Assembly (NCBI GenBank): GCA_949296965.1
Contig: CASFQL010000012.1
Coordinates: forward strand, 1-36,258
Reading direction: 5' to 3'
DNA length: 36,258 nucleotides
Source: an uncultured Christensenella sp.
GTDB lineage: Bacteria > Bacillota > Clostridia > Christensenellales > UBA1242
The notes beneath the pieces were generated by a model. That model did not search any database and was not told the origin of the DNA. It worked only from the letters and a program-made list of their open reading frames with translations. Numbering within the stretch: the first letter of the stretch is position 1; every line of letters starts with the position of its first letter. A program made the position numbers and the translations under genes. Below, in pieces: positions 16,420 through 25,098 of this stretch.

Positions 16420-17664
16420 ATGAAAATAACCATTCTAGGAACAGGTTGCATTTGGACTAAAAGGGCTTGTGCAAGTTATTTGATTGATGATGATATTATT
16501 GTAGATGTTGGTTCTGGCACTCTTAAACAACTTTTTAAGTCATCAAATAGACTTCTTCACCACGAGAAAATAGAGAAATTAAAGTTGTTTCTTATAACCC
16601 ATTACCACTTAGACCATTATTTTGATATTGTCTATTTTATGTGGAAGATTGCAAGTAACAATAACCCAGATACAAAGGCTACTATTATTTGTCCACCTGA
16701 TGGAAAAGAAAAAATTATGCAATTATGTAAACTTGGTATGAGTGAAAGTTCATTTAATAAACTTGATTTTGATAAATATATTACATTTGTTGATGCTTCA
16801 AAAATGACTTCTTTTAGATATGGTAAATACACCATTACTTCTAAAAAAATGGACCACGGCGACATTGATTGCTATGGTTATATGTTTAAAGAAGATGGTG
16901 GGAAAGTTGTTTCTTTTTCAGGGGATACAACAATGTGTGATAGTGTTAACTATATGCTTAATAATAGCGATATACTATTTCTTGATATGGCAGGAACAGA
17001 TGTTTCGACAAAACATTATAATATTATTGATGGAATTGACTTGATGAAAGCATACAAAGGCAAGTGTTGTATAGTCCCTTGTCATTTAACAAGTCAGGCG
17101 GTTGACTATTGTCATGGTAGAATAGAAGCCCCAAAAGACTTGATGATTATTGATAGTAATAGTAAGATACCATATGATTCTACTTTAACTAAAAAAGATA
17201 TAAAAAATGAGAAACTAAATACAAAAATAAGTGTTGGTAAATTTGATATCATTAAAGGTTCAATGATTAATTTAGTTTTGTCTTCAACAAAAAGAGAAAG
17301 TTCAAAATATAAAATGCCAATTTATTATTTTGATGTTTGTTTGCCAAATAATGAAATAATAGGGAATGTAACTTATAGGGTTCTTCCAAAAAACATTGAC
17401 GGGCATGAAGATAATCTCACAATGACCTTTAAACAGGGTTACGATTTAAAGTCTGTTAATTATGAGTGTTGCACTCTTATAAAAAATGTAGCAAAATATC
17501 ACGGGGCAAAGTGTCTTTATTTGACTTGTGAACCAAGAGATTTTAATACTAGAAAGATTTATGAAAGTTTAGGCGCTTATCTTAAAGAGATTAAAACTTA
17601 TACTTTTATTGAAAATAATGTTAGAAAAAATAAAGAAGAATGTGTTTGGATTTGGGAGTTCTAA
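16420..17664 (+). CDS. Metallo-beta-lactamase hydrolase fused to a GNAT acetyltransferase
   Basis: A 414-residue two-domain protein. Residues 1 to about 250 form a ribonuclease Z-like metallo-beta-lactamase fold with a complete metal set: H61, H63, D65, H66 (THYHLDH), H146 (DHGD), D169 (FSGDT) and H222 (PCH). Residues about 300-414 look like a GNAT domain: IIGNVTYRVLP (313-323), then LIKNVAKYHGAKCLYLTC and a final RKIYESLGAYL typical of the acetyl-CoA fold's last helix. A nuclease or phosphodiesterase coupled to acetylation is inferred; substrates are unknown. AGGGGAG gives a strong ribosome site. Only two bases separate its stop from the typA start, suggesting joint expression with a translation factor. 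Confidence 0.8.
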   Translation: MKITILGTGCIWTKRACASYLIDDDIIVDVGSGTLKQLFKSSNRLLHHEKIEKLKLFLITHYHLDHYFDIVYFMWKIASNNNPDTKATIICPPDGKEKIMQLCKLGMSESSFNKLDFDKYITFVDASKMTSFRYGKYTITSKKMDHGDIDCYGYMFKEDGGKVVSFSGDTTMCDSVNYMLNNSDILFLDMAGTDVSTKHYNIIDGIDLMKAYKGKCCIVPCHLTSQAVDYCHGRIEAPKDLMIIDSNSKIPYDSTLTKKDIKNEKLNTKISVGKFDIIKGSMINLVLSSTKRESSKYKMPIYYFDVCLPNNEIIGNVTYRVLPKNIDGHEDNLTMTFKQGYDLKSVNYECCTLIKNVAKYHGAKCLYLTCEPRDFNTRKIYESLGAYLKEIKTYTFIENNVRKNKEECVWIWEF

Positions 17665-17666
17665 TT

Positions 17667-19493
17667 ATGGAAAATACAAAAGTAAGAAATATTGCAATTA
17701 TAGCACATGTTGACCACGGTAAAACTAGTTTGGTAAACGAATTATTAAAGCAAGGTGGAGCATTTAGACAAAACCAAGAAGTCGGCGATAGAGTTATGGA
17801 TTCTAATGATATTGAAAAAGAAAGGGGAATTACAATTTTAAGTAAAAATGCTTCTTTTATGTATAAAGATATTAAGGTTAATGTCGTTGATACGCCAGGA
17901 CACGCAGACTTTGGGGGAGAAGTTGAAAGAGTTTTAAAAATGGTAGACGGGGCTTTATTAGTCGTTGATGCATACGAAGGTCCAATGCCACAAACAAGGT
18001 TTGTCCTTGAAAAAGCACTTGCTCTTAACCTCAAAATTATCGTTGTTATCAATAAAATTGATAGAAAAGATAGCAGAATTAACGAAGTGGTTGATGAAGT
18101 TTTAGAATTGCTTTTTGACTTAAATGCTAGCGAAGAACAACTTGATAGCCCTATTGTTTATGCTTCTGCTAGAAACGGGACAGCAACACTGTCGCCAAAT
18201 GTCGAAGGTAAGGATATGGTTCCATTATTTGAAACTATTATCAATCATATCCCTTGTCCAAAGGGTGATGAAAATAAACCTTTTAATATGCTAGTAAGTT
18301 CTACCGAGCAAAATGACTTTTTAGGTAAACTTGCAGTTGGGAAAATAGAACAAGGCACGGTAAAGGTTAACGACAATTTAGTAATAACAAATTACCATGA
18401 TGAAAATAAAAATATTGCTTTTAAAATTCAAAATATGTTTGAGTTTGTTGGCTTAAAAAGATTACCTATTTCTCAGGCAAAAGTGGGAGATATTGTTTGT
18501 ATCGCTGGGGCAGATAATATAACTGTTGGAGATACTTTAAGTGATAAAGATAATGTCAATACTCTTCCTTTTGTAAAGATTAGCGAACCTAGCGTTGAAA
18601 TGAGTTTTATGGTCAATAATAGTCCTTTTGCAGGTAAAGAAGGAAAATATTGCACTAGTAGACAATTAAGAGATAGGCTTATGAAAGAAGCGGTTAAAGA
18701 TTTAAGTTTAAGAGTTTATGATACGGAAAATGCAGACACTTTTAGAGTTCTTGGTAGGGGCGAAATGCATCTTTCAATTCTTATGGAAAACCTAAGGAGA
18801 GATGGCTTTGAATTTCAGGTAAGTATGCCAAGAGTTTTGTATAAAGAAATTGATGGTAAAATTTTTGAACCTATTGAAAGAGTTGTAATTGATTTGCCAG
18901 ATGATAAAACAGGTAATGTTATTAGCGTTCTTGGAGCAAGAAAGGGCGAACTTATTGGTATGCATAGCAACAACGGACGAACAAGGTTAGAATATTTAAT
19001 TCCTGCAAGGGGACTATTTGGATATAAAAGTCAGTTTTTAACAGATACCAATGGTGAAGGGATAATGAGTAGTGTTTTTTATGACTACCAAGAATTTAAA
19101 GGTAATTTAACAAGAAGAAATTTTGGTGTTTTGGTTGCCTTTGAGACAGGCGAAGCAGTTCAATATGGCTTATTCTACTCACAACAACACGGAAAATTGT
19201 TTATAACTCCTGGCGAAAAAGTTTACGGTGGTATGATTGTTGGAACCAATCCAAGGACAGAAGATATAGTTGTTAATGTTTGTAAAACTAAGCATTTGAC
19301 TAATACTAGGTCGAGTGCTAGTGATGATGCTTTAAGGCTTGAACCTATTCAAAAACCAAGTCTTGAACAATATCTTGATATGTTAGACGAAGATGAACTT
19401 TTAGAAATTACTCCTAAAAATATCCGTATGAGAAAGAAAACTCTTGACCATACAATTAGAGGAAGAGAAAATTTTAGAAGAAAAAATAGTTGA
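17667..19493 (+). CDS. typA: Translational GTPase TypA/BipA
   Basis: A 608-residue ribosome-binding GTPase, full family length. It has G1 AHVDHGKT (13-20), the EKERGITI effector region, DTPGH, and NKID for guanine recognition. EF-G-like domains follow (GRGEMHLSILMENLRRDG in domain III, IEPIERV-type domain V start seen as FEPIERVVIDLP). The TypA-specific C-terminal domain carries NTRSSASDDALRL. The start at 17667 is preceded by GGGAG. An in-frame ATG at 17640 lies inside the upstream gene and would add nine residues ahead of the conserved beginning. TypA is linked to ribosome assembly and to stress and low-temperature growth. It is the second gene of the MBL-GNAT operon. Confidence 0.97.
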   Translation: MENTKVRNIAIIAHVDHGKTSLVNELLKQGGAFRQNQEVGDRVMDSNDIEKERGITILSKNASFMYKDIKVNVVDTPGHADFGGEVERVLKMVDGALLVVDAYEGPMPQTRFVLEKALALNLKIIVVINKIDRKDSRINEVVDEVLELLFDLNASEEQLDSPIVYASARNGTATLSPNVEGKDMVPLFETIINHIPCPKGDENKPFNMLVSSTEQNDFLGKLAVGKIEQGTVKVNDNLVITNYHDENKNIAFKIQNMFEFVGLKRLPISQAKVGDIVCIAGADNITVGDTLSDKDNVNTLPFVKISEPSVEMSFMVNNSPFAGKEGKYCTSRQLRDRLMKEAVKDLSLRVYDTENADTFRVLGRGEMHLSILMENLRRDGFEFQVSMPRVLYKEIDGKIFEPIERVVIDLPDDKTGNVISVLGARKGELIGMHSNNGRTRLEYLIPARGLFGYKSQFLTDTNGEGIMSSVFYDYQEFKGNLTRRNFGVLVAFETGEAVQYGLFYSQQHGKLFITPGEKVYGGMIVGTNPRTEDIVVNVCKTKHLTNTRSSASDDALRLEPIQKPSLEQYLDMLDEDELLEITPKNIRMRKKTLDHTIRGRENFRRKNS

Positions 19494-19571
19494 TTTTTGA
19501 TGACCTATTTTAATAAAAATTTTTTAAAGAGATAAAACAAATTAGTAGGTATAAAAATAGTAGAAAATAGG

Positions 19572-19663
19572 GAACTATGTGCGGTAAAAATTTTATAATT
19601 AAAATTTTTACAGTGAGATTTTAAAAAATCTCACACAAAAGTTCCACTTTTGGCACATAGTTC
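19572..19663 (+). repeat. Short cloverleaf repeat, copy B
   Basis: GAACTATGTGC (19572-19582) and GCACATAGTTC (19653-19663) form the outer stem. The inner hairpins are GTAAAAATTTTA/TAAAATTTTTAC, GTGAGATTTT/AAAATCTCAC and CAAAAGT/ACTTTTG. It differs from copy C in hairpin 2 (GTGAGATT against GTGAAGTT), with matching changes on both sides of the stem. Confidence 0.9.
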
Positions 19664-19692
19664 GTTTAAGAAGAATAGTTTTACTAGATATT

Positions 19693-20023
19693 ATAAATTA
19701 TGTGCTGTTGTAATTTTGTAAAAACAAAATAACAACTATTGAAATTTAACTTAGTTAAATTTCAATTCAAAAGTTAACACTTTTGGCACAAAATTTGAAT
19801 TTGTCGTCGTTAAGTAAAAATGAAAATAAATTTTCCTTTTTACCTTAACTTCCTAGAATATAAATTATGTGTTGTTGTAATTTTTTATAAAATCACAATC
19901 TTTAAAATTTAAGCAAGTCAAATTTTAAATTCAAAAATTGACATTTTTGGCACAAAATTTGAATTTGTCGTCGTTAAGTAAAAATGAAAATAAATTTTCC
20001 TTTTTATCTTAACTTCCTAGAAT
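19693..20023 (+). repeat. Long cloverleaf-type repeat, two tandem copies (L3, L4)
   Basis: L3 (19693-19859, 167 bases) is close to L1/L2. L4 (19860-20023, 164 bases) is more diverged, yet its first hairpin keeps GTTGT-AATTTT against AAAAT-CACAA, and its second is TTTAAAATTT/AAATTTTAAA. The pair starts 29 bases after short copy B, between convergent typA and the YwaF-like gene. Confidence 0.9.
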
Positions 20024-20104
20024 ATAAATTTTTTTAGTTTTTTAATTTTTAATTTAATAGGTCAAAAATTATTTAAAAGAAAAAAATTAAGAATATTGAT
20101 ATAC

Positions 20105-20139
20105 AAAAAAAAGATTATATTTAACTATAATCTTTTTTT
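20105..20139. terminator. Bidirectional terminator
   Basis: AAAAAGATTATA pairs with TATAATCTTTTT, with A/T runs on both flanks. It sits 9 bases beyond the minus-strand YwaF-like stop. Confidence 0.8.
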
Positions 20140-20147
20140 AATTAATT

Positions 20148-20888
20148 TTATTTATTATTTATTTCACTAACATTTTTATCTTTTTGTTTTCTAAATAATC
20201 GAACTATTGACCATTCCTTGTAAGGCAAATAAATCATTTCATATAATTGAATTATTAAAGTATAAACTAATATGGTTAAAAGCCCAACTAAATACCAAGT
20301 AAGAGGAGTGCCACTTAGTAGAGGAGCGTTCAAATACATATTGTTTGATTGATTAAGTGCAGTGTTCCCAAATTCAGCAAAAACAAGCATAAATGAAAGA
20401 CCTATTATAAAAGAAGCCCAATTTTTAAATGTTGGTTTAAAGAAACCTAAGCATATGCTTGATATAAAATAGAAAAGCATTAAAGTGTGGTATAATAAAC
20501 CCGTAAATGGATGTATGTTAAAAAAATTGTCAAAATATATAAGAAAGTCTGGGTAGAAAAAAGTTATAGCCCCACCAAAGAAACCCGCGAAGATAGCATA
20601 CTGAAAAACTTTTGATTGTGGTTCAAAAAATAAAATAACAATTGGAAGAATAAACCCCATCATGCTACAAAATGTATCTGGTATAAAGTCTAAGAAGGTT
20701 CCATTCCTAGATTTTGAAACAACAATTCTATTAATAATAATTAAAATTAAAGAAATAATAGCCATTATTTTATAGAAAATGTTTAGTTTTTCTTTTGGAA
20801 AAAATTTTTTTAATAAAATAATTGAAAATATCATTATTATTGTTGATATTATCATAAATAAGATATGTTCTATGCAATAAGCATTCAT
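20148..20888 (-). CDS. YwaF/TIGR02206-like integral membrane protein
   Basis: A 246-residue polytopic membrane protein with about seven hydrophobic segments. Conserved-looking positions include the C-SMMGFILPI segment, YPDFLIYFDN, and HTLMLFYFISS, which carries the single intramembrane His characteristic of the YwaF/TMEM164-like group. The N-terminus MNAYCIEHILF places a His and a Cys near the first helix. The C-terminus is basic and cytoplasmic. The function of the bacterial family is unknown; eukaryotic TMEM164 is an acyltransferase, which only hints at lipid chemistry. The strong ribosome site AAAGGAG supports the start. It is a single gene with its own terminator. Confidence 0.72.
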   Translation of the reverse strand: MNAYCIEHILFMIISTIIMIFSIILLKKFFPKEKLNIFYKIMAIISLILIIINRIVVSKSRNGTFLDFIPDTFCSMMGFILPIVILFFEPQSKVFQYAIFAGFFGGAITFFYPDFLIYFDNFFNIHPFTGLLYHTLMLFYFISSICLGFFKPTFKNWASFIIGLSFMLVFAEFGNTALNQSNNMYLNAPLLSGTPLTWYLVGLLTILVYTLIIQLYEMIYLPYKEWSIVRLFRKQKDKNVSEINNK

Positions 20889-20980
20889 ATAAACTCCTTT
20901 AAATGTTTATATTATAGTAAAAATAAGACAAGCCTATATATTAAAATATTGGCGATTTATTTAATTTTAAAATGTTTATA

Positions 20981-21026
20981 AAAAAAGTCGAATGAATTAT
21001 TGTTAGTTAATTATTCATTCGACTTT
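20981..21026 (-). terminator. Terminator of the SHOCT-protein operon
   Basis: A perfect 11-base stem GTCGAATGAAT/ATTCATTCGAC (20987-20997 with 21013-21023), T-run on the minus strand. Confidence 0.85.
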
Positions 21027-21102
21027 AAAATAATTAAAATACATAACTTTTATTTAAAAATGTTAAATTATATAGAAGTTAAAATAAATTAGTTTATAAA
21101 TT

Positions 21103-21942
21103 TTATAATTCACTATCTAATAATTCTTTTTTCTTTTTCTCATACTCTTCTTGTGTAATAAAGTTTTTATCTAAAAGATTTTTTAATTTATTAAGTTTTT
21201 GTTCAATATCATCATTTTTTTCATTTGTTTCTTTTTGTTGAGGTTGCTCTACAAAAGAACCAAATCTATTATTAAATCTATTTAATCTTTGTTGTCTTTC
21301 ATATTGGTCTTTTTCGAGAAGTTCAATGGCCTCAGGTGTTTCAAGGAATGTAGGGTCCTTAAAAATATAGGAATATAGAATGTAGAAAACACTAAATAGT
21401 CCCAAAGCATAATTTGAAATACAAAGAAGATAAAGAGGAATTAAACTATCCATAAGAGAAATTAATAAAACCGAAACACCGCTTAAAGCCCAAAGGATAG
21501 CAAGGATAAGTTCAGCAAAAGCATTAAATCTTTTTTCTTTAAAGCCCATAACTGCAATAATAATTTTCCAAATAGCAAAAACAAGAGCAAAGAAGAAAAT
21601 GAAATATCTTAAATCAACATTTGAGTTTGTGTTTGCTAGACTGCTAAAACTATAAATTATAGCGGTAATAGCGACTAAAATTGTAAGACAAATATAGAAA
21701 ATTCCATCAGCGCAGAGGTATTTTTTTTGACTTTTATAGTCTTTAAAAACTTTAATTTGAATTGAGCCTAAGAAAATACTTGCGATAAAAACGATAACGA
21801 TTGAGCCTATAACAGAGGTGTTTAAGAAGTTACCTGTCATAAGTCCGATAATAACTAAAATGATAAAAGCAATAGAAATTATAATACTTGTTACAACAGA
21901 AGAAGTTTTTGTATCGCTTTTTAAAAATTTATTTTTTTCCAT
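21103..21942 (-). CDS. Six-helix membrane protein with C-terminal SHOCT domain
   Basis: A 279-residue protein. Residues 15-205 contain six hydrophobic segments. A polar linker rich in Gln, Asn and Glu follows. The last 34 residues (about 246-279: IEQKLNKLKNLLDKNFITQ, then EEYEKKKKELLD) match the SHOCT pattern, a short two-helix module often found at the ends of membrane proteins and thought to mediate oligomerisation. It starts two bases after the stop of the upstream YugP-like gene, so the two are one operon and may form a complex. No catalytic motif was seen. Confidence 0.75.
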   Translation of the reverse strand: MEKNKFLKSDTKTSSVVTSIIISIAFIILVIIGLMTGNFLNTSVIGSIVIVFIASIFLGSIQIKVFKDYKSQKKYLCADGIFYICLTILVAITAIIYSFSSLANTNSNVDLRYFIFFFALVFAIWKIIIAVMGFKEKRFNAFAELILAILWALSGVSVLLISLMDSLIPLYLLCISNYALGLFSVFYILYSYIFKDPTFLETPEAIELLEKDQYERQQRLNRFNNRFGSFVEQPQQKETNEKNDDIEQKLNKLKNLLDKNFITQEEYEKKKKELLDSEL

Positions 21943-21944
21943 TA

Positions 21945-22691
21945 TTAGTGTCTCCTAAAAATTAACGATGTGATAAGTTTAAGTAAGAAGTAAATTAATT
22001 CAAAAGCATTTAAGATTGTGTTAACAACATATAGTTGTCTCCAAGCGACGAACAAATTTTTGATTTTCTTTTCTTCCTCTTCATTAAGAAGGCCCATATT
22101 TAGAATAATTTCTTGTCCGTAACTTAAAGCCTTTCTTTCTAGTTTAAGAGAAATAAGAGAAATGATAAAAGGTATCAAAGTAAATAGCAAGCCAACCCCA
22201 GCAAAGATAATTGATATGACTCCAAAATTTTCGCCAATGACTAAGTCAACTATAATGCCTACAATTACGATAGGTAAAAAGAGAATTGGTAGCCAGTTAA
22301 AATATCTATTAAATGCAACTGTGCCTAACCCCTTTGCTCCTTCGCTATGAAGTCTTGCAAGCCCAATTAACTCGCATGCTTTTGCAAGTGCGGTAACTGT
22401 TGTCCTTCTTGCAACGAACCAAGAAAGCCTAATAGTCTTGGTTTTTCTCTTGTAGGTGTTACCAATAAATAAACTTGCAAAAAAGCCAACTTTTTTTACT
22501 TCAACATCTACAAGTCCTTGTTCGTCCAAAATTAGACGAGTGTAATCTACAATAGGTTTGTCAATCTCCAACTTTTTAAATGCGAACCATCTCGTTAATC
22601 TATTAGCATTCCATCTAATGAAAGATGCAATGATGAAGAAGATAAACATACATACTAGGATTACAATTAAAGCGATTGTGTAAAAATTCAT
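21945..22691 (-). CDS. YugP-like membrane metallopeptidase homologue lacking the HEXXH site
   Basis: A 248-residue protein with the layout of the YugP/Zn_peptidase_2 family: an N-terminal helix, a soluble region with ILDEQGLVDVEVKKV and RKTKTIRLS, two central hydrophobic segments, then LERKAL with GLLNEEEEKKIKNLF and a C-terminal hydrophobic tail. In active members the segment after the LRLS strand contains HEAGH. Here the same place reads TALAKACELIGLARL, so both zinc-binding His are replaced (by Cys and Gly in my alignment). It is probably a pseudo-peptidase. The start is the ATG at 22691, with GGAGG 5 bases upstream. It is the first gene of a two-gene operon with the SHOCT protein. Confidence 0.7.
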   Translation of the reverse strand: MNFYTIALIVILVCMFIFFIIASFIRWNANRLTRWFAFKKLEIDKPIVDYTRLILDEQGLVDVEVKKVGFFASLFIGNTYKRKTKTIRLSWFVARRTTVTALAKACELIGLARLHSEGAKGLGTVAFNRYFNWLPILFLPIVIVGIIVDLVIGENFGVISIIFAGVGLLFTLIPFIISLISLKLERKALSYGQEIILNMGLLNEEEEKKIKNLFVAWRQLYVVNTILNAFELIYFLLKLITSLIFRRH

Positions 22692-22719
22692 ATTATCCTC
22701 CAAAATTTTTATTAAGTAT

Positions 22720-22747
22720 AGTATATAATAAATTTTCCCAATTTCAA
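22720..22747 (-). promoter_or_regulatory. Promoter of the YugP-like/SHOCT operon
   Basis: On the minus strand: TTGAAA (22747-22742), 16 bases, TATACT (22725-22720). Confidence 0.55.
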
Positions 22748-22894
22748 AACGATTAGAACAATTTTTTTTAAATATGTTGATAATTAAACTATTTATTAGT
22801 CGTTCATAATTGATAGTATATACATATTTAATTATGAATTTGTATGCTAAAAATAAAAAAAATAATGCTTAATTTGTTTTTTTTTGTAATTTGA

Positions 22895-22923
22895 TTGATT
22901 ATAAGTTGTAAATTTGCTATACT
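22895..22923 (+). promoter_or_regulatory. Promoter of the polysaccharide operon
   Basis: TTGATT (22895-22900), 17 bases, TATACT (22918-22923). This gives a leader of about 58 bases before the first glycosyltransferase. Confidence 0.65.
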
Positions 22924-22987
22924 TTCTATGCTGTTGTATTAAATGTATGGGAAACTTTAATGAATTATTAAAGATGGAGAAAAGTGT

Positions 22988-23764
22988 ATGGAAAGTTCTA
23001 AAAATAATTTATTATGCTCGGTAATAATACCAATGTATAATGCAGAAAAGTTCATAGCAGATACTCTCAATTCTGTTTTGAATCAATCAGTAAAAGATAT
23101 TGAAATATTATGTATTGATGATTGTTCATCGGATAATACTGTAAATATTGTTAAAGAATTTCAGTCGAAAGATAAGAGAATTATTTTAGTTGAGAATGAA
23201 AAAAACTTAAAAGTAAGTCAAACAAGGAATTTAGGTGTACAAACTGCAAAAAGTGATTGGATTGCACTTTTAGATTCTGATGATATGTGGGAAAGTAATT
23301 TTTTAGAAGAAGTAATTAAGAAAAAAAATGAAACAAATTCACAATTAATAAGTTCATCATGTAAATTTATTACTGATGATGGCACAAAATTATCAAAACA
23401 ATTTATTGTGAAAGAAAAAATAACTTATAAGGATATATTAAAACAGAATTTGATATTATGTTCTTCTGTTTTTATAAAAAAAGAATTATTATTAAAATAT
23501 CCATTTAAAGAAGATTCCTTACATGAAGATTATTTATGTTGGTTAACAATTTTAAAAGAAATAAAATTTTCTTATGCAGTCACAGAACCATTAATGATAT
23601 ATAGGTTAACAAAGGGATCTAAATCAAGGAATAAGCTTAAATCAATTAAAATGTCTTATTATACATATAGAAAACATGGTTTAAATATCCTAAAAAGTTT
23701 GTATTATACTTTTTGTAATGGTATAAATGGGTTGAAAAAATATAGAAATATGAGCAAAGGATAG
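22988..23764 (+). CDS. Family 2 glycosyltransferase (GT-A)
   Basis: A 258-residue inverting glycosyltransferase that would transfer a sugar from a nucleotide sugar to a growing surface glycan at the cytoplasmic membrane face. It has SVIIPMYNAEKFI (11-23), EILCIDDCSSDNT (39-51), and the metal-binding DSDD (96-99). A later HEDYLCW supplies the ED pair expected for the catalytic base. It is the first gene of the operon: GGAG ribosome site, and the stop overlaps the region that starts the next gene. Donor and acceptor are unknown. Confidence 0.88.
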   Translation: MESSKNNLLCSVIIPMYNAEKFIADTLNSVLNQSVKDIEILCIDDCSSDNTVNIVKEFQSKDKRIILVENEKNLKVSQTRNLGVQTAKSDWIALLDSDDMWESNFLEEVIKKKNETNSQLISSSCKFITDDGTKLSKQFIVKEKITYKDILKQNLILCSSVFIKKELLLKYPFKEDSLHEDYLCWLTILKEIKFSYAVTEPLMIYRLTKGSKSRNKLKSIKMSYYTYRKHGLNILKSLYYTFCNGINGLKKYRNMSKG

Positions 23765-23775
23765 TGGAATTTTTT

Positions 23776-25098
23776 ATGGGAATAAAAACAATCTTAAAAC
23801 AAGATAATAAATTTACACCTTTTATTTTTATTTTCATATTTTTTATTATTGGGATTCTATCTTTAATTTTTTCTTCTCTTAATGACATCTTCTTAATAAT
23901 TTTATCTATTCTATTTTTTTTGGTTTGTTGTATATTTAACTACGAAAATTGTTTATGTTGTTTATTATTTATATTTAGTTATGCTATAATAGATTTTAAA
24001 CAAAATGAAATAACATTATATAATTTGCTTTCAGCCATATTTATCGCTGTTGCTTCATTAAAATATTTTATCAGATTATTATTAAAAAAGGAAAAATTTT
24101 ATAGATTACCTTTTATATTTACTATAATTTTAACGCTTTATGGACTCTATAATTTAGATATCTCGCAAATAATGTATTATTTTGCAGAAATTGTTTTAAT
24201 AGTTTCTTTTTATTTAACATTTTGTAACGCAAAGGCTTTAAATATAAATAAGTTGTTCTTTTATTTCATTACTGGAATATTATCCGCAGCAGCAATAAGT
24301 ATTTTATACTCAGTTTTTGCAGATAATATGGAAATATTTTTTGGACTAGAAAATAGATTTCAATCATTATATAGAAATCCAAATACATTACAAATTACTT
24401 CTAGTATTTCTCTTTCATTTTTAATTTATTTTTATTTTAAAAAAGAATTAAATACTTGCTTATTCTTTTTACTATCTTTTATATTTATAATTCTTGGGTT
24501 CTTAACCCAATCGAAAGCTTTTTTAGTATGTTTATTTTTATTAATGATTGTTTATTTTATTTTAGAGTTTAGATCTAATAAAAAATTGGCATTTATTATA
24601 CTTCTAGGATTTTCAGCATGTTTTTTTATATTTGTGATTTGTTTTAAAGAGAAAATTCAAGACTATTTAGATAGATTTATGTTATCTAATTATGATAATA
24701 TTTTAGATAAAATTTTAACTGGAAGATACTCATTATGGAAAAACTATTTAGATCTTTGGGCAAAGAATATTTTTACTATTTTATTTGGATATGGTGTAAC
24801 ATGTAAACAACCATTAGAATTAGGTGCACATAGTGGTTATGTAGATACATTATACACTTATGGTTTAATCGGTTGCTCTATAATACTGTTATTAATAATA
24901 AGTTTTATTACACAAGTTAAATATAAAAAAGATCGTTTTTCTTTTTTAAATTTAATACCATTACTAATTTTTTTGATTTTGTCATTAGAGGAGTATTTAT
25001 TTTCATCATGTAGATTAATATTTTTATTGGTGACAATTATCGTATTTGATAAAAGAAAAAAAAATAATAACATAATAATAGAAGATATGGGGGATTAA
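23776..25098 (+). CDS. O-antigen polymerase/ligase-like membrane protein (Wzy/WaaL type)
   Basis: A 440-residue protein with about eleven hydrophobic segments. A large external loop in the C-terminal half contains GRYSLWKNYLDLW, FGYGVTCKQP and AHSGYVDTLYTYGLIG, the Arg, Gly-rich and His positions typical of the Wzy/WaaL fold. The expected role is to polymerise or ligate lipid-linked repeat units outside the membrane. The ATG at 23776 has AGTGGA at normal distance. A GTG at 23764, overlapping the upstream stop, is a possible alternative start. Base composition is even more AT-rich than its neighbours, typical of exchanged polysaccharide genes. Confidence 0.78.
   Translation: MGIKTILKQDNKFTPFIFIFIFFIIGILSLIFSSLNDIFLIILSILFFLVCCIFNYENCLCCLLFIFSYAIIDFKQNEITLYNLLSAIFIAVASLKYFIRLLLKKEKFYRLPFIFTIILTLYGLYNLDISQIMYYFAEIVLIVSFYLTFCNAKALNINKLFFYFITGILSAAAISILYSVFADNMEIFFGLENRFQSLYRNPNTLQITSSISLSFLIYFYFKKELNTCLFFLLSFIFIILGFLTQSKAFLVCLFLLMIVYFILEFRSNKKLAFIILLGFSACFFIFVICFKEKIQDYLDRFMLSNYDNILDKILTGRYSLWKNYLDLWAKNIFTILFGYGVTCKQPLELGAHSGYVDTLYTYGLIGCSIILLLIISFITQVKYKKDRFSFLNLIPLLIFLILSLEEYLFSSCRLIFLLVTIIVFDKRKKNNNIIIEDMGD

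Noticed and set aside
17621..18052. Minus-strand 143-residue reading frame opposite the MBL-GNAT/typA junction
   Set aside because: It is a mirror of the strongly conserved typA start, with no ribosome site or recognisable protein.
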